Under the pieces are notes generated by a model that did no database searches, was not told the DNA's origin, and worked only from the letters and a program-made list of their open reading frames with translations. From assembly GCF_010730575.1 (NCBI RefSeq), contig NZ_AP022614.1, positions 4,588,001 to 4,652,000 on the forward strand: DNA of 64,000 nt, in the 5' to 3' direction. Source of the DNA: Mycobacterium parmense (GTDB lineage Bacteria > Actinomycetota > Actinomycetes > Mycobacteriales > Mycobacteriaceae). A program made the position numbers and the translations under genes. Position 1 is the stretch's first letter; every line of letters starts with the position of its first letter. Below are positions 23,287 to 35,360 of this stretch, in pieces.

Positions 23287-25824
23287 CTAGATCAGCCCAT
23301 CGGCACCGTTTGCGCCCAAGAGCAAGCCGGGTGTGCCGCCGGTTCCCGGGGCGCCGATGACGAGACCGACCCCGCCGTTGCCCCCGCCGCCGCCATTGCC
23401 GATCACCACGCTGGAGCCGCCGTTTCCGCCGGGACCGCCGTCCGTCTGACTGCCGCCGCCCTCGCCGCCGGAACCCCCATTGCCGACCAGGAAGGCGTTG
23501 CCGCCGGTCCCGCCCGCGCCGCCGGTGGCACCGACCCCGGCGGCCCCGCCGGTCCCGCCGTCACCGAGCAGTGGCGCTGTGCCGCCGGTTCCCCCGGTCC
23601 CGCCGGTTGCGGTGGCGCTGAACCCGCCGGCGCCGCCGGAGCCACCGTCGGAGAACAGCAGCCCCGCCTGGCCGCCGTGCCCGCCGCCACCGCCGCCGAC
23701 CTGGCCGAAGCCGCCGTCACCGCCCATGCCGCCGCTGCCGAACAGTATCCCGGCGTTGCCCCCGGCCCCGCCGGTTCCGCCGGTGCCGGCCGCCCCGCTG
23801 GCACCGCCGAACCCGCCGTCGCCGCCCGCCCCGCCGAAGCCGCCCAGCAGGCCCGCGCTGCCGCCGGCTCCGCCCGCGCCCCCGACGCCGGCGTCGCCGA
23901 CGCCACCGGCACCGCCGTGCCCGCCGCCGGCGCCGAAGAACCCGCTGAGCAGGCCCCCGGCCCCGCCGGTCCCGCCTGCCCCGCCGGAGCCGCCGGCGTC
24001 GTCGAACAGCGCGATCCCGCCGGCACCCCCGACGCCGCCCCCGCCGATCAGCCCGCCGGCGCCGCCGACCCCGCCGGCACCCGCCGTGCTGGCGTCGCTG
24101 AATCCGCCGGCCCCGCCGACCCCGCCGTCGCCGGAGAACAAGCCGCCCATCCCACCGGCCCCACCGGCGCCGCCGCCGGCGGTCAACGAGCTCGCGCCGG
24201 CCCCGCCGGCGCCGCCGACTCCCAGCAGCCCCGCGGCCCCGCCGGCGCCGCCGGCCTGGCCCGACCCGCCGGCACCTGAGCCGCCGGCGCCGCCGTCACC
24301 GATCAACCAGCCGCCCGGCGTTCCGTTCTGGCCGCTTCCCGGGGCCGCGTTGACGCCGTTGCCGATCAGCGGGCGGCCGGTGAGCGCCTCGGCGGGCAGA
24401 TTGACCGCGTTGAACACCGGCTGCAGTGGGGAGGCGACACCGTCGACGCCAGGTGTGCCCGTGGCCGGGCCGCTGCCACCTTCGCCGGCGATGCCGGGTG
24501 TGCCGATCAGCGCGGCGCCGCCGCCGTTACCCCCGGCGCCGCCGGCGGTGAAGCCCTCGCCGCCGGCGCCGCCCGCGCCACCCACGCCCACCAGCAGGTT
24601 TGCGCTGCCGCCGGTTCCGCCGGCCCCGCCGGTCGTGAGACCGATTCCGCCGGCACCACCCGTCCCGCCACCACCGAACAGGCCACCGTTGCCGCCGGCG
24701 CCACCCGCCCCGCCGGTGACTCCGGAGACGCCGCCGGCGCCGCCCGTGCCGCCGCTGGAGAACATCAGACCCGCCTGGCCGCCGTTGCCGCCGGCTCCGC
24801 CGACGCCCGTTCCGCTGTGCCCGCCGGTCCCGCCCGCGCCACCGGCGCCGAAGACCAGGCCGGCGTTGCCGCCCGTGCCGCCGGCCCCGCCGGCCGGGCC
24901 GCCGCTGTATCCGCCGGCGCCCCCACTGCCGCCGGGACCGGCGAGCAGGCCGGCGTTGCCGCCGGCGCCGCCGGTGCCCCCGACGCCGCCGCCGCTGAGC
25001 CCGCCCGCGCCGCCGTCGCCGCCACCCGCACCGACCAGCCCGCTAAACAATCCGCCCGTCCCGCCGGCGCCGCCGGTCCCGCCGACCGAACCGGCGGCGG
25101 TGCTGGGATCGGCGCCACCGGCGCCGCCCGCCCCGCCTGCCCCGAACAGGCCGCCGGCCCCCCCGGCGCCACCCGTCCCGGCCGTCCCGAAGAAGTTGTA
25201 ACCGCCGGTGCCGCCGACGCCGCCGTTGCCCCACAGCAGCCCGCCGGTCCCGCCGGCGCCACCGGCCCCGCCGCCGGACCCGCCGCTCCCCCCGGCGCCG
25301 CCGGTGCCGATCAGCCCGGCGGCTCCGCCGTTGCCGCCGTTCTGGCCCGCCGCGCCCGCGCTGCCGGTGCCGCCGTTGCCCAGCAGCCAACCGCCGGGCG
25401 CGCCGTTCTGGCCCGAGCCGGGAGCCGCGTTGGCGCCGTTGCCGATCAGCGGGCGCCCGGTGAGGGCCAGGCTGGGCGCGTTGATCAGGCCGAGCAGGTC
25501 CTGTCCGATGGACTGGGCCGGATTGGCGCTCAACGCGCTGAGGTTGGCGGCCTCGGCGCTGGTGTAGGAGCCCGTGCTCGAGGTCAGCGCCTGCAGGAAC
25601 TGGTCGTGGAACTCCGCCGCCCGCGCGCTGAGCGCCTGGAAACCCTGACCGTGGGCGGAGAACAGCGCGGCGATGGCCGTCGACACCTCGTCCTCGGCCG
25701 CGGCCGCCATCCCCGTCGTCTGGGGCGCGGCGGCCGCGTTGGCCGCGCTGATGGCCTCGCGGATGCGGGCTAGATTGCTGGAAGCCACCCCGAGTGCCTC
25801 CGGCACCGCCATCACAAACGACAT
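23287..25824 (-). CDS. PE_PGRS protein 1
   Basis: Cell-surface or secreted glycine-rich protein of 845 residues. Residues 1 to about 95 are the PE domain ([21 protein letters not shown], then [20 protein letters not shown]) that directs export through ESX-5. A linker with the conserved [14 protein letters not shown] follows, then a long PGRS region of GGAGG and GGNGG units. The linker-type sequence recurs once in the middle, 1080 bp away ([14 protein letters not shown] at about 24360), so the gene looks like a duplicated linker-plus-PGRS. ATG 25824 follows GGGAGG. It pairs with the next PE_PGRS gene upstream. Proline-rich ORFs on the opposite strand are composition shadows. Confidence 0.9.
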   Translation of the reverse strand: MSFVMAVPEALGVASSNLARIREAISAANAAAAPQTTGMAAAAEDEVSTAIAALFSAHGQGFQALSARAAEFHDQFLQALTSSTGSYTSAEAANLSALSANPAQSIGQDLLGLINAPSLALTGRPLIGNGANAAPGSGQNGAPGGWLLGNGGTGSAGAAGQNGGNGGAAGLIGTGGAGGSGGSGGGAGGAGGTGGLLWGNGGVGGTGGYNFFGTAGTGGAGGAGGLFGAGGAGGAGGADPSTAAGSVGGTGGAGGTGGLFSGLVGAGGGDGGAGGLSGGGVGGTGGAGGNAGLLAGPGGSGGAGGYSGGPAGGAGGTGGNAGLVFGAGGAGGTGGHSGTGVGGAGGNGGQAGLMFSSGGTGGAGGVSGVTGGAGGAGGNGGLFGGGGTGGAGGIGLTTGGAGGTGGSANLLVGVGGAGGAGGEGFTAGGAGGNGGGAALIGTPGIAGEGGSGPATGTPGVDGVASPLQPVFNAVNLPAEALTGRPLIGNGVNAAPGSGQNGTPGGWLIGDGGAGGSGAGGSGQAGGAGGAAGLLGVGGAGGAGASSLTAGGGAGGAGGMGGLFSGDGGVGGAGGFSDASTAGAGGVGGAGGLIGGGGVGGAGGIALFDDAGGSGGAGGTGGAGGLLSGFFGAGGGHGGAGGVGDAGVGGAGGAGGSAGLLGGFGGAGGDGGFGGASGAAGTGGTGGAGGNAGILFGSGGMGGDGGFGQVGGGGGGHGGQAGLLFSDGGSGGAGGFSATATGGTGGTGGTAPLLGDGGTGGAAGVGATGGAGGTGGNAFLVGNGGSGGEGGGSQTDGGPGGNGGSSVVIGNGGGGGNGGVGLVIGAPGTGGTPGLLLGANGADGLI

Positions 25825-25871
25825 CTCCGGCCTCCCAGACGGCACAAACGACGATTCAATCCTGGTCAACA

Positions 25872-25886
25872 TATACGTACTTTTGG
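25872..25886 (-). promoter_or_regulatory. Conserved 15-bp element upstream of PE_PGRS 1
   Basis: TATACGTACTTTTGG (+ strand) is 48 bp before the PE_PGRS 1 start. The identical 15-mer lies 49 bp before the start of PE_PGRS 2. The surrounding DNA differs, so the element and its spacing are conserved. It may hold the promoter core or a regulator site. Confidence 0.55.
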
Positions 25887-26093
25887 GATTGAGCAGACGC
25901 TTTATTTAAACCGAAAGTATTGTCGGTCACGGTGGCTGTGGCAAGGTCTGCCATGTTGTGCCCGCGGACGCCCGACGAGGTCGGAAATCACGTCGAGACT
26001 CGACGCGGTGCTGCGCCGCTGGGCGATCATGGCTGCGGCGAGTTCGGCACAACGCCGGATCCCCGCAGGTCGGAAGACCGAACCTGAACTCGG

Positions 26094-28634
26094 TCACGCC
26101 AACGAGCCGTTGATCCCCTGTTCGCCCAACAGCAGACCGGACGCGCCACCGACACCGGCGGCATCGGTCGTCGTCGCTCCAAGCCCCTGGTTTCCGCCGT
26201 CGCCGCCGTCGCCGATCGCCGCGCTCCCGCCGCCGCCTCCGCCCGCACCCGCGGCGGCCGGGCTGCTGCCGCCCTCGCCGCCGGCTCCGCCGTCGCCGAG
26301 CAAGAAGGTGTTCCCGCCGCTCCCACCGGCCCCTCCGGAGGCGGTACCGGCACCACCGGCGCCGCCGGCACCGCCGGTCCCGCCGTCGCCAACAAGGAAG
26401 GCGTTACCGCCGGTTCCACCGGCGCCGCCCGCGGCGACAATGCTGAATCCGCCGCTGCCGCCGGCGCCGCCGTCGGAGAAGAGCGCGCCCGCGGTGCCGC
26501 CGGTCCCGCCGGCACCGCCATCCCCGGTCACGCCGGCTCCGCCGATCCCGCCCTGTCCGCCGCCGCCGACCAGCACACCTGCACTGCCCCCGCTTCCTCC
26601 GGCGCCGCCGACCACGCCGACGGCGCCATCCCCGCCCGCACCGCCGGGCCCGGCAAGTGGGCCGGCGCTGCCGCCGGCGCCGCCGGCGCCGCCAATGCCG
26701 TCGTCGCTCACTCCGCCGAGGCCACCATGCCCCCCGCCGGCGCCGATCAGCCCGCCGAGCACCCCGCCGGTCCCGCCTGCCCCGCCTGCGCCCCCGGCAC
26801 CGCCGATATCGGTCGACAGGGCGACCCCGCCGGCTCCGCCGCCCCCGCCACTTCCGAGCAGCCCGCCGGCCCCGCCGGCTCCGCCGGCCCCCGCGGTGCC
26901 GGCGGATATGGCGATTCCGCCGTCCCCGCCAACCCCGCCGACGCCGGATATCAGCCCGCCCGCACCGCCGGCTCCGCCGGCTCCGCCAGGCCCGCCCGAG
27001 CTTGCGCCGGCCCCGCCGGCCCCACCGGCGCCGCCCGCGCCCAGGAGCCCCGCGGCGCCGCCGGAGCCGCCGCCCTGACCCGTCATCCCCGTGCCTGAGC
27101 CGCCCGCGCCCCCGTCACCGAGCAACCACCCGCCGGCGGTGCCGTTTTGACCGGATCCCGGGGCCGCGCTGACCCCGTCGCCGATCAGTGGCCGCCCGGT
27201 GGCAGCCTCGACGGGCCCGTTGATGGCGTCGAATGCCGGCTGCAACGGCGAGCCCGCGCCGCCGAGGCCGGCGCTGCCGATGGCGGGGCCGAACCCGCCC
27301 TCGCCGGCGGTGCCGGGGGTGCCGATCAGCGCGGTGGCGCCCGCGTTGCCGCCGGCGCCACCGGCGGTGAAGCCCTCGCCGCCGGCGCCGCCGGCCCCAC
27401 CGACACCCACGAGTAGGTCGGCGCTGCCGCCGGCCCCACCGGCTCCGCCGGTGCCGGCACTGACTCCGCCGGCCCCGCCGGCTCCGCCCACCCCGAATAG
27501 CCCGCCTGCACCGCCGGTCCCGCCGGCCCCGCCGGTCAACCCGGCCACTCCGCCGCCCCCGCCGGCCCCGCCACTGGACAACAGCAGCCCGGCGTTGCCG
27601 CCCGCGCCGCCCACTCCGCCCGTGCCGGTGCCGCTGTGTCCGCCGGTCCCGCCGCCTCCGCCAGGGCCGAACACCAGGCCGGCGTTGCCGCCGGCCCCGC
27701 CGGCCCCGCCGATCGCGGCGGCGCTGTATCCGCCCGTCCCGCCGGCGCCACCCGAACCGGCGAGCAGGCCGGCGTTGCCGCCGGCACCACCGGCACCGCC
27801 GGCACCCGTGCCGCTGATTCCGCCGGCTCCGCCGTCCCCGCCACCCGCGTCGAAGAGCCCGCCGAGTAGGCCGCCGGTTCCACCGGCTCCTCCGGCCCCG
27901 CCGCCCCCGACGTTGGGCGCCGCCCCGCCTGCTCCACCCGCCCCGCCGGCTCCGAACAACCCGCCGGTGCCACCGGTGCCACCGGCCCCGCCGGCGCCGG
28001 CGAGGTCGTATCCGCCCGCGCCTCCGCTTCCGCCGCTGCCCCACAGCAGTCCGCCGGCCCCGCCCGTTCCGCCGGCGCCGCCGCCTGCACCGCCGGCGCC
28101 ACCGACACCGCCGGTGCCGATCAGGCCCGCGACCCCGCCGTTGCCGCCGTTCTGGCCCGCCGCACCGGATCCGCCCGCGCCGCCGTTGCCGATCAGCCAG
28201 CCGCCGGCCGCGCCGCTTTGCCCGGTACCCGCGGCCCCGTTGGCGCCGTTGCCGATCAGCGGGCGCCCGGTTAGCGCCAGGCTGGGCGCGTTGATCAAGG
28301 TGGTCAGGTCCTGACCCATCGTCTGCGCCGGATTGGCGGCAAACGCCGCGACATTGGCGGTCTCCGCGTCGACATAGGACCCCGCACCCGCGCTCAGTGT
28401 CTGCACGAACTGGTCGTGAAACGCCGCCGCCTGCGCGCTGAGCGCGTGAAAGCTGCTGCCGTGTGCCGAGAACAGTGCCGCGATGGCCGTCGACACCTCG
28501 TCCTCGGCCGCGGCCATCATCCCCGTGGTCCGGGCGGCCGCGGCCGCGTTGGCCGCGGTGATCGCCTCGCCGATGCTGGCCAGATCGCCGGACGCCACCC
28601 CCAGGCCCTCCGGCACCGCCATCACAAACGACAC
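26094..28634 (-). CDS. PE_PGRS protein 2
   Basis: A tandem paralogue of PE_PGRS 1, 846 residues, against 845. The PE domain ([42 protein letters not shown]) starts at GTG 28634 after GGGGAGG. The linker [14 protein letters not shown] and a second copy [14 protein letters not shown] in the middle (about 27185, roughly 1070 bp apart) repeat the two-module layout of its neighbour. Region ends differ: this protein closes with [14 protein letters not shown]. Function is unknown; PE_PGRS proteins are often calcium-binding or host-interacting. The two genes most likely arose by duplication that included the upstream 15-bp element. Confidence 0.9.
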   Translation of the reverse strand: MSFVMAVPEGLGVASGDLASIGEAITAANAAAAARTTGMMAAAEDEVSTAIAALFSAHGSSFHALSAQAAAFHDQFVQTLSAGAGSYVDAETANVAAFAANPAQTMGQDLTTLINAPSLALTGRPLIGNGANGAAGTGQSGAAGGWLIGNGGAGGSGAAGQNGGNGGVAGLIGTGGVGGAGGAGGGAGGTGGAGGLLWGSGGSGGAGGYDLAGAGGAGGTGGTGGLFGAGGAGGAGGAAPNVGGGGAGGAGGTGGLLGGLFDAGGGDGGAGGISGTGAGGAGGAGGNAGLLAGSGGAGGTGGYSAAAIGGAGGAGGNAGLVFGPGGGGGTGGHSGTGTGGVGGAGGNAGLLLSSGGAGGGGGVAGLTGGAGGTGGAGGLFGVGGAGGAGGVSAGTGGAGGAGGSADLLVGVGGAGGAGGEGFTAGGAGGNAGATALIGTPGTAGEGGFGPAIGSAGLGGAGSPLQPAFDAINGPVEAATGRPLIGDGVSAAPGSGQNGTAGGWLLGDGGAGGSGTGMTGQGGGSGGAAGLLGAGGAGGAGGAGASSGGPGGAGGAGGAGGLISGVGGVGGDGGIAISAGTAGAGGAGGAGGLLGSGGGGGAGGVALSTDIGGAGGAGGAGGTGGVLGGLIGAGGGHGGLGGVSDDGIGGAGGAGGSAGPLAGPGGAGGDGAVGVVGGAGGSGGSAGVLVGGGGQGGIGGAGVTGDGGAGGTGGTAGALFSDGGAGGSGGFSIVAAGGAGGTGGNAFLVGDGGTGGAGGAGGAGTASGGAGGSGGNTFLLGDGGAGGEGGSSPAAAGAGGGGGGSAAIGDGGDGGNQGLGATTTDAAGVGGASGLLLGEQGINGSLA

Positions 28635-28682
28635 TCCGGCCTCCCCTGCACGGCGCACACTACGGTTCAGACGAAGCCAAGG

Positions 28683-28697
28683 TATACGTACTTTTGG
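28683..28697 (-). promoter_or_regulatory. Conserved 15-bp element upstream of PE_PGRS 2
   Basis: Exact copy of TATACGTACTTTTGG, 49 bp upstream of the GTG start. It matches the element in front of PE_PGRS 1 in sequence and distance. Confidence 0.55.
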
Positions 28698-28811
28698 CAC
28701 CCGGCGACCGCAGAAAACCAACTACCAGTATCGAATTGGTGTACAGTTAACGGATTGGCGTGTGCCGCTGGTGAATGTCGCCGAGCTGGAATTCGAAAGA
28801 TCGCGCTATGT

Positions 28812-31145
28812 TCAGGCCGCTTCCGCCCCCAACTCCGCGAGCACCAGCCGCAGCACCAGCACGGCCCCCGCCTTGTCCAGCGGGTCGTTGCCGTTGCCGC
28901 ACTTGGGCGACTGCACGCACGACGGGCAGCCCCGTGGGCACTCGCACGCCGCGATGGCGTCCGCGGTTGCGCCCAGCCAGGTGCGGGCGCGCCGGAAGCC
29001 CCGCTCGGCGAAGCCCGCCCCACCCGGGTAGCCGTCGTAGACGAACACGCTGGGAAGGCCGGCGGCATCCGGCCCGATGGCGGTGGACATGCCGCCGATG
29101 TCGCCGCGGTCGCAGCTGGCCACCAGCGGCAGCAGCCCGATCGCGGCGTGCTCGGCGGCATGCAACGAGCCGGGGATGCGCGGGGCGTCGATTCCCTTCT
29201 GCAGCAACGCTTCCGGGGTGATCGTGTACATGACGGCGGTGGTGGCCAGCGTGCGTTCGGGCATCTCCAGCTCGATGAAGTCGATCACCTCGCCGTTGAG
29301 CCGGCGGCGCAGATACCCGACCATGCGGTGGGTGACCCGGACGGGGACCAGACCCAGGGTGACGGGCCCGAACTCGTGACGTTCGCCCGCACCGGTGACG
29401 GCGATGTCGGTGAGTTCCCTGGCGAACGTGGCATAGCCGGGATCCTCGGCGTGGACGAACGCGATCCCGTCCTCGAGGTCCAGGGAGTCGACGACGTAGC
29501 TCTCACCCTGATGCAGGTACACCGCGCCGGGGTGCACCGAGGCCGGGGCCCGGTCGGCGCCGACGCTGCCCAGCAACCGGCCGGTATCGGCCTCCACGAT
29601 GACGATCTGCGTGCCGGCCGAGCCCCGAATGTCCACGGCCGCGTGCGGTTGGAGCCCCGCGGCCGGGAAGTACCGGCCGTTGCGTACCCGCAGCAGGCCA
29701 TCCTCGACCAGGCCCCGGGCCACCTCGGTGGCCCCGAAAGCGGAGATCTCGGCCGCGTCGAGCGGCATTTCACAAGCAGCACAGAGCAATTGGGGGCCCA
29801 GCAGGTAGGGGTTGGCGGGGTCGATCACGACCCGCTCGACGGGTTTGCCCAGCAGCGCGGCGGGATTGTGCACCAGGTAGGTGTCCAGCGGATCGTCGCG
29901 GGCGATCAGCACCACCAGCGCGCCCTGCCCGCGCCGGCCCGAGCGCCCGGCCTGCTGCCAGAACGAGGCCACCGTGCCAGGGAAACCGGCGAGCACCACC
30001 GCGTCCAGCCCGGCGATGTCGACGCCCAACTCCAGTGCGTTGGTGGTGGCCAGGCCGCGTAACCGGCCCTCGGCGAGGGCGCGCTGAAGCGCGGCGCGGT
30101 CCTCGGGCAGGTAGCCGGCCCGATACGACGCGACCCGTGGTGACAATTCGGGGGCGATCTCGTCGAGCCGGGCCTGCGCGCCCAGCGCGGTCAACTCCGC
30201 GGCGCGGCGCGACCGTACGAACGTCAGCGTCTGCGCCCCCTCGGCGACCAGGTCGGCCATCACCCGCGCCGCCTCCGCCCCGGCCGAGCTGCGCACCGGT
30301 GCGCCGTTCTCACCGATCAGGTCGGTGCGCAGGGCGGGCTCCCACAACGCCACCGTTCGGGATCCCTGCGGGGAGCCGTCGTCGGTGACCTCCTCGACCG
30401 GGCGGCCGATCAGCTCGGCGGCCGTCGCCCCCGGTGCATCCGTTGTCGCGCTGGCGAAAACGAACGTCGGGGTGGCGGAGTAGCGCGCGCACAGGCGCAA
30501 CAGGCGCCGCAGCACCATCGCCACATTGGAACCGAAAACGCCTCGGTAGTAGTGACATTCGTCGACAACGACAAACCGCAGCCCCCGCAGCAGCGCGGCC
30601 CAGCGGGCGTGGTTGCGCAGGATCGACAAATGGATCATGTCGGGGTTGGAGAACAGCCACCGAGACCGCTCGCGCGCGAAACGCCTTACTTCGCTTGCGC
30701 TGTCGCCGTCGTAGGCGGTGGGCGCGACCCCGAAACCAGGATCGCGCAGCCGCGGGACGGCCGCGGTGAGCGCGGTCGCCGCGCGCAGCTGGTCGTGCCC
30801 CAGTGCCTTCGTGGGCGACAGATAAAGCACCCGCGCCCGCGGGTCGGTCGCCAGCGCATTGAGGACGGGAAGCTGGTAGGCCAGCGACTTGCCCGACGCG
30901 GTGCCGGTGCTGAGGACCACGTGGCGCCCGGCGTGGGCCAGGTCCGCGGCCGCGGATTGGTGCGACCAGGGCGCGGCGATGCCGCGGTCGGTGAACGCGC
31001 GGACGACGTCGGGCTCGGCCCACGCCGGCCAGCCGGCCGGCCGGCCGCCGCGCGCCGGCAGTTCCGCGACATGGCGCAGCGGGTGCTCGTCTGCCGCCGT
31101 GCCGGCGAGTGCGACGGCCAGCAGGTCGCTGCCGAAGGTCGCCAT
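28812..31145 (-). CDS. DECH-box superfamily II helicase with DUF1998 domain (Rv3649-like)
   Basis: DNA-dependent ATPase/helicase of 777 residues (771 in M. tuberculosis). N-terminal RecA domain: Q-like PWSHQ, Walker A STGTASGKS near residue 80, LYLSPTKALGHDQ, DECH in VVVDECHYYRG, SATTDAPG. Second RecA domain: TLTFVRSRR, TTNALELGVDIAGLDAV, QQAGRSGRRGQG. C-terminal DUF1998 (MrfA-like) region with a four-cysteine metal site in CECPRGCPSCVQSPKCG. Relatives are B. subtilis MrfA (mitomycin repair) and M. smegmatis SftH, so a role in DNA-damage repair is likely. It is divergent from cspA. Some mycobacterial families link it by position to the tad locus, but here two PE_PGRS genes and a sensor gene intervene. 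Confidence 0.92.
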   Translation of the reverse strand: MATFGSDLLAVALAGTAADEHPLRHVAELPARGGRPAGWPAWAEPDVVRAFTDRGIAAPWSHQSAAADLAHAGRHVVLSTGTASGKSLAYQLPVLNALATDPRARVLYLSPTKALGHDQLRAATALTAAVPRLRDPGFGVAPTAYDGDSASEVRRFARERSRWLFSNPDMIHLSILRNHARWAALLRGLRFVVVDECHYYRGVFGSNVAMVLRRLLRLCARYSATPTFVFASATTDAPGATAAELIGRPVEEVTDDGSPQGSRTVALWEPALRTDLIGENGAPVRSSAGAEAARVMADLVAEGAQTLTFVRSRRAAELTALGAQARLDEIAPELSPRVASYRAGYLPEDRAALQRALAEGRLRGLATTNALELGVDIAGLDAVVLAGFPGTVASFWQQAGRSGRRGQGALVVLIARDDPLDTYLVHNPAALLGKPVERVVIDPANPYLLGPQLLCAACEMPLDAAEISAFGATEVARGLVEDGLLRVRNGRYFPAAGLQPHAAVDIRGSAGTQIVIVEADTGRLLGSVGADRAPASVHPGAVYLHQGESYVVDSLDLEDGIAFVHAEDPGYATFARELTDIAVTGAGERHEFGPVTLGLVPVRVTHRMVGYLRRRLNGEVIDFIELEMPERTLATTAVMYTITPEALLQKGIDAPRIPGSLHAAEHAAIGLLPLVASCDRGDIGGMSTAIGPDAAGLPSVFVYDGYPGGAGFAERGFRRARTWLGATADAIAACECPRGCPSCVQSPKCGNGNDPLDKAGAVLVLRLVLAELGAEAA

Positions 31146-31393
31146 GAGAAGTCCTTTCGGAATCCATCCGACGTAGAAGTCTGTCGTCGACGCGACGAAC
31201 GTGGTTGGATGATTGCGGTCGCAGCTTCTGTGTTCGTGTCAAACTTTCGCAGGATCGACGTTGCGGCCGCGGTTCCTGCGAGGTTAATCGGTCGGGTGAA
31301 GTTCCGGCGACTGAGCGAGGTATGGCGGTCGTACCAGGCCCGGGGCATCGAAAGGCGATGCCCAGCACCCAGAAGAAAAGGAAAGATCGAGAG

Positions 31394-31597
31394 ATGCCAC
31401 AGGGAACTGTGAAGTGGTTCAACGCGGAGAAGGGCTTCGGGTTCATCGCTCCCGAAGACGGATCCGCGGATGTTTTTGTCCACTACACGGAGATCCAGGG
31501 TTCGGGCTTCCGCACCCTCGAAGAGAACCAGAAGGTCGAGTTCGAAATCGGCCACAGCCCGAAGGGGCCCCAGGCCACCGGAGTCCGCTCTCTGTAA
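31394..31597 (+). CDS. cspA: Cold-shock protein A
   Basis: Cytoplasmic single-stranded nucleic-acid chaperone of 67 residues with the RNA-binding motifs RNP1 KGFGFI and RNP2 VFVHY, starting [17 protein letters not shown]. An AAGGAAAG ribosome-binding site lies about nine bases before ATG 31394. The 248-bp leader region upstream, shared with the divergent helicase gene, is A/T-richer near the start (AGAAGAAAAGGAAAG) and may allow a long 5' UTR as in other cold-shock genes. A strong intrinsic terminator follows. Confidence 0.97.
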   Translation: MPQGTVKWFNAEKGFGFIAPEDGSADVFVHYTEIQGSGFRTLEENQKVEFEIGHSPKGPQATGVRSL

Positions 31598-31621
31598 AGA
31601 GGCGAACAGACTCTCCACGAC

Positions 31622-31672
31622 ACCCCCCAGCGCAGCCCGGTTCGACGGGCGCCGCCGGGGGGTTTTCGTTTT
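31622..31672 (+). terminator. Rho-independent terminator of cspA
   Basis: Outer stem ACCCCCC (31622-31628) with GGGGGGT (31657-31663), inner stem GCCC (31635-31638) with GGGC (31647-31650) around GGTTCGAC, then TTTTCGTTTT. A canonical hairpin plus T tract starting 25 bp after the cspA stop; such strong T tails are rare in mycobacteria. Confidence 0.85.
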
Positions 31673-31713
31673 GCCGCGCCGCTCGCCTGGGCGCGCGCGC
31701 GGACGACCTGGCC

Positions 31714-31726
31714 TACTGTCGGTGGC
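31714..31726 (+). promoter_or_regulatory. -10 box for a leaderless Rv3647c-like transcript
   Basis: TACTGT at 31714-31719, seven bases before GTG 31727, with no ribosome-binding site. It follows the cspA terminator, so the next gene must have its own promoter. Confidence 0.55.
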
Positions 31727-32317
31727 GTGAGCCAGCTGTCGTTCTTCACCGCGGAGTCGGTGCCGCCGGCGGTCACCGATCTTTCCGGGGTGCTGGCGGC
31801 TTCGGGCCAGATCGTGCTGGTCGGCGCGCCGGCCCCGTGCGGCGCCCGGCTCTCGGTGGTGGTCGACCGGCTCTGGCGCGCCTCGGCGCTGGCCGAGATG
31901 ATCAGGGAGGCCGGCCTGGCCGCCGAGATCGGGCGCACCGACGAGGACACCCCGCTGGTGCGGACCGACGTGAATCCGGCGTTGACGGGCCTGGCCGGCG
32001 AATGGACCCGAGGCGCGGTCAAGACGGTGCCTCCGCGCTGGCTGCCCGGTCCGCGCGAGCTGCGGGCGTGGACGCTGGCGGCCGGTCATCCCGAAGGGGA
32101 GCACTATCTGCTCGGCCTGGATCCGCACGCGCCCGACACCCATTCCCCGCTGGCGTCGGCGCTGATGCGGGTCGGGATCGCGCCGACCCTCATCGGCACC
32201 CGCGGGGGCCGGCCCGCGCTGCGGATCAGCGGCCGCCGGAGGTTGTCGCGCCTGGTAGAGAACGTGGGGGAACCACCCGAGGGAGTCGACGAGTTATCCC
32301 TGTGGCCGCGGGTATAA
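31727..32317 (+). CDS. Conserved actinobacterial protein (Rv3647c-like)
   Basis: A 196-residue cytoplasmic protein of unknown function (192 in M. tuberculosis). It begins MSQLSFFTAESVPPAVTDLSGVLAASGQ and has conserved blocks WRASALAEMIREAGL, GAVKTVPPRWLPGPRELRAW and RISGRRRLSRLVENVGEPP. It contains no transmembrane helix or signal peptide. Its stable position between cspA and topA in mycobacteria suggests a housekeeping role. I recognise no catalytic motif. Confidence 0.85.
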   Translation: MSQLSFFTAESVPPAVTDLSGVLAASGQIVLVGAPAPCGARLSVVVDRLWRASALAEMIREAGLAAEIGRTDEDTPLVRTDVNPALTGLAGEWTRGAVKTVPPRWLPGPRELRAWTLAAGHPEGEHYLLGLDPHAPDTHSPLASALMRVGIAPTLIGTRGGRPALRISGRRRLSRLVENVGEPPEGVDELSLWPRV

Positions 32318-32512
32318 CGGCTCCAGACGACCTGCCGTTGGGGCGGCCGGTTTGCGCAGTTCCGCCTCCGGGTGCGAAATTGTCAGGTGCCCCAAAGGTT
32401 CGAAGGAACGTCGACGTACCTGATTCTCCCGGAATTTCGTCGCTGACCTGTCATTCTTCTGGCGGGGCGGTTCCGCAGGGGGCCGGGTGAAAGAGATGGA
32501 GCGTAAGCGCAG

Positions 32513-35347
<2,835 letters not shown>

Positions 35348-35360
35348 CCGCGAGGATCTC

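Noticed and set aside
23480..25201. Long proline-rich open frames antisense to PE_PGRS 1 (and similarly 27199-28314 and 39191-39760)
   Set aside because: They are the complement of Gly-rich GGN codons, which read as Pro-rich on the other strand; no start signals or domains.
31146..31393. Riboswitch or thermosensor in the cspA leader
   Set aside because: The region could carry a long leader, but I see no conserved structured element or cold box to support it.
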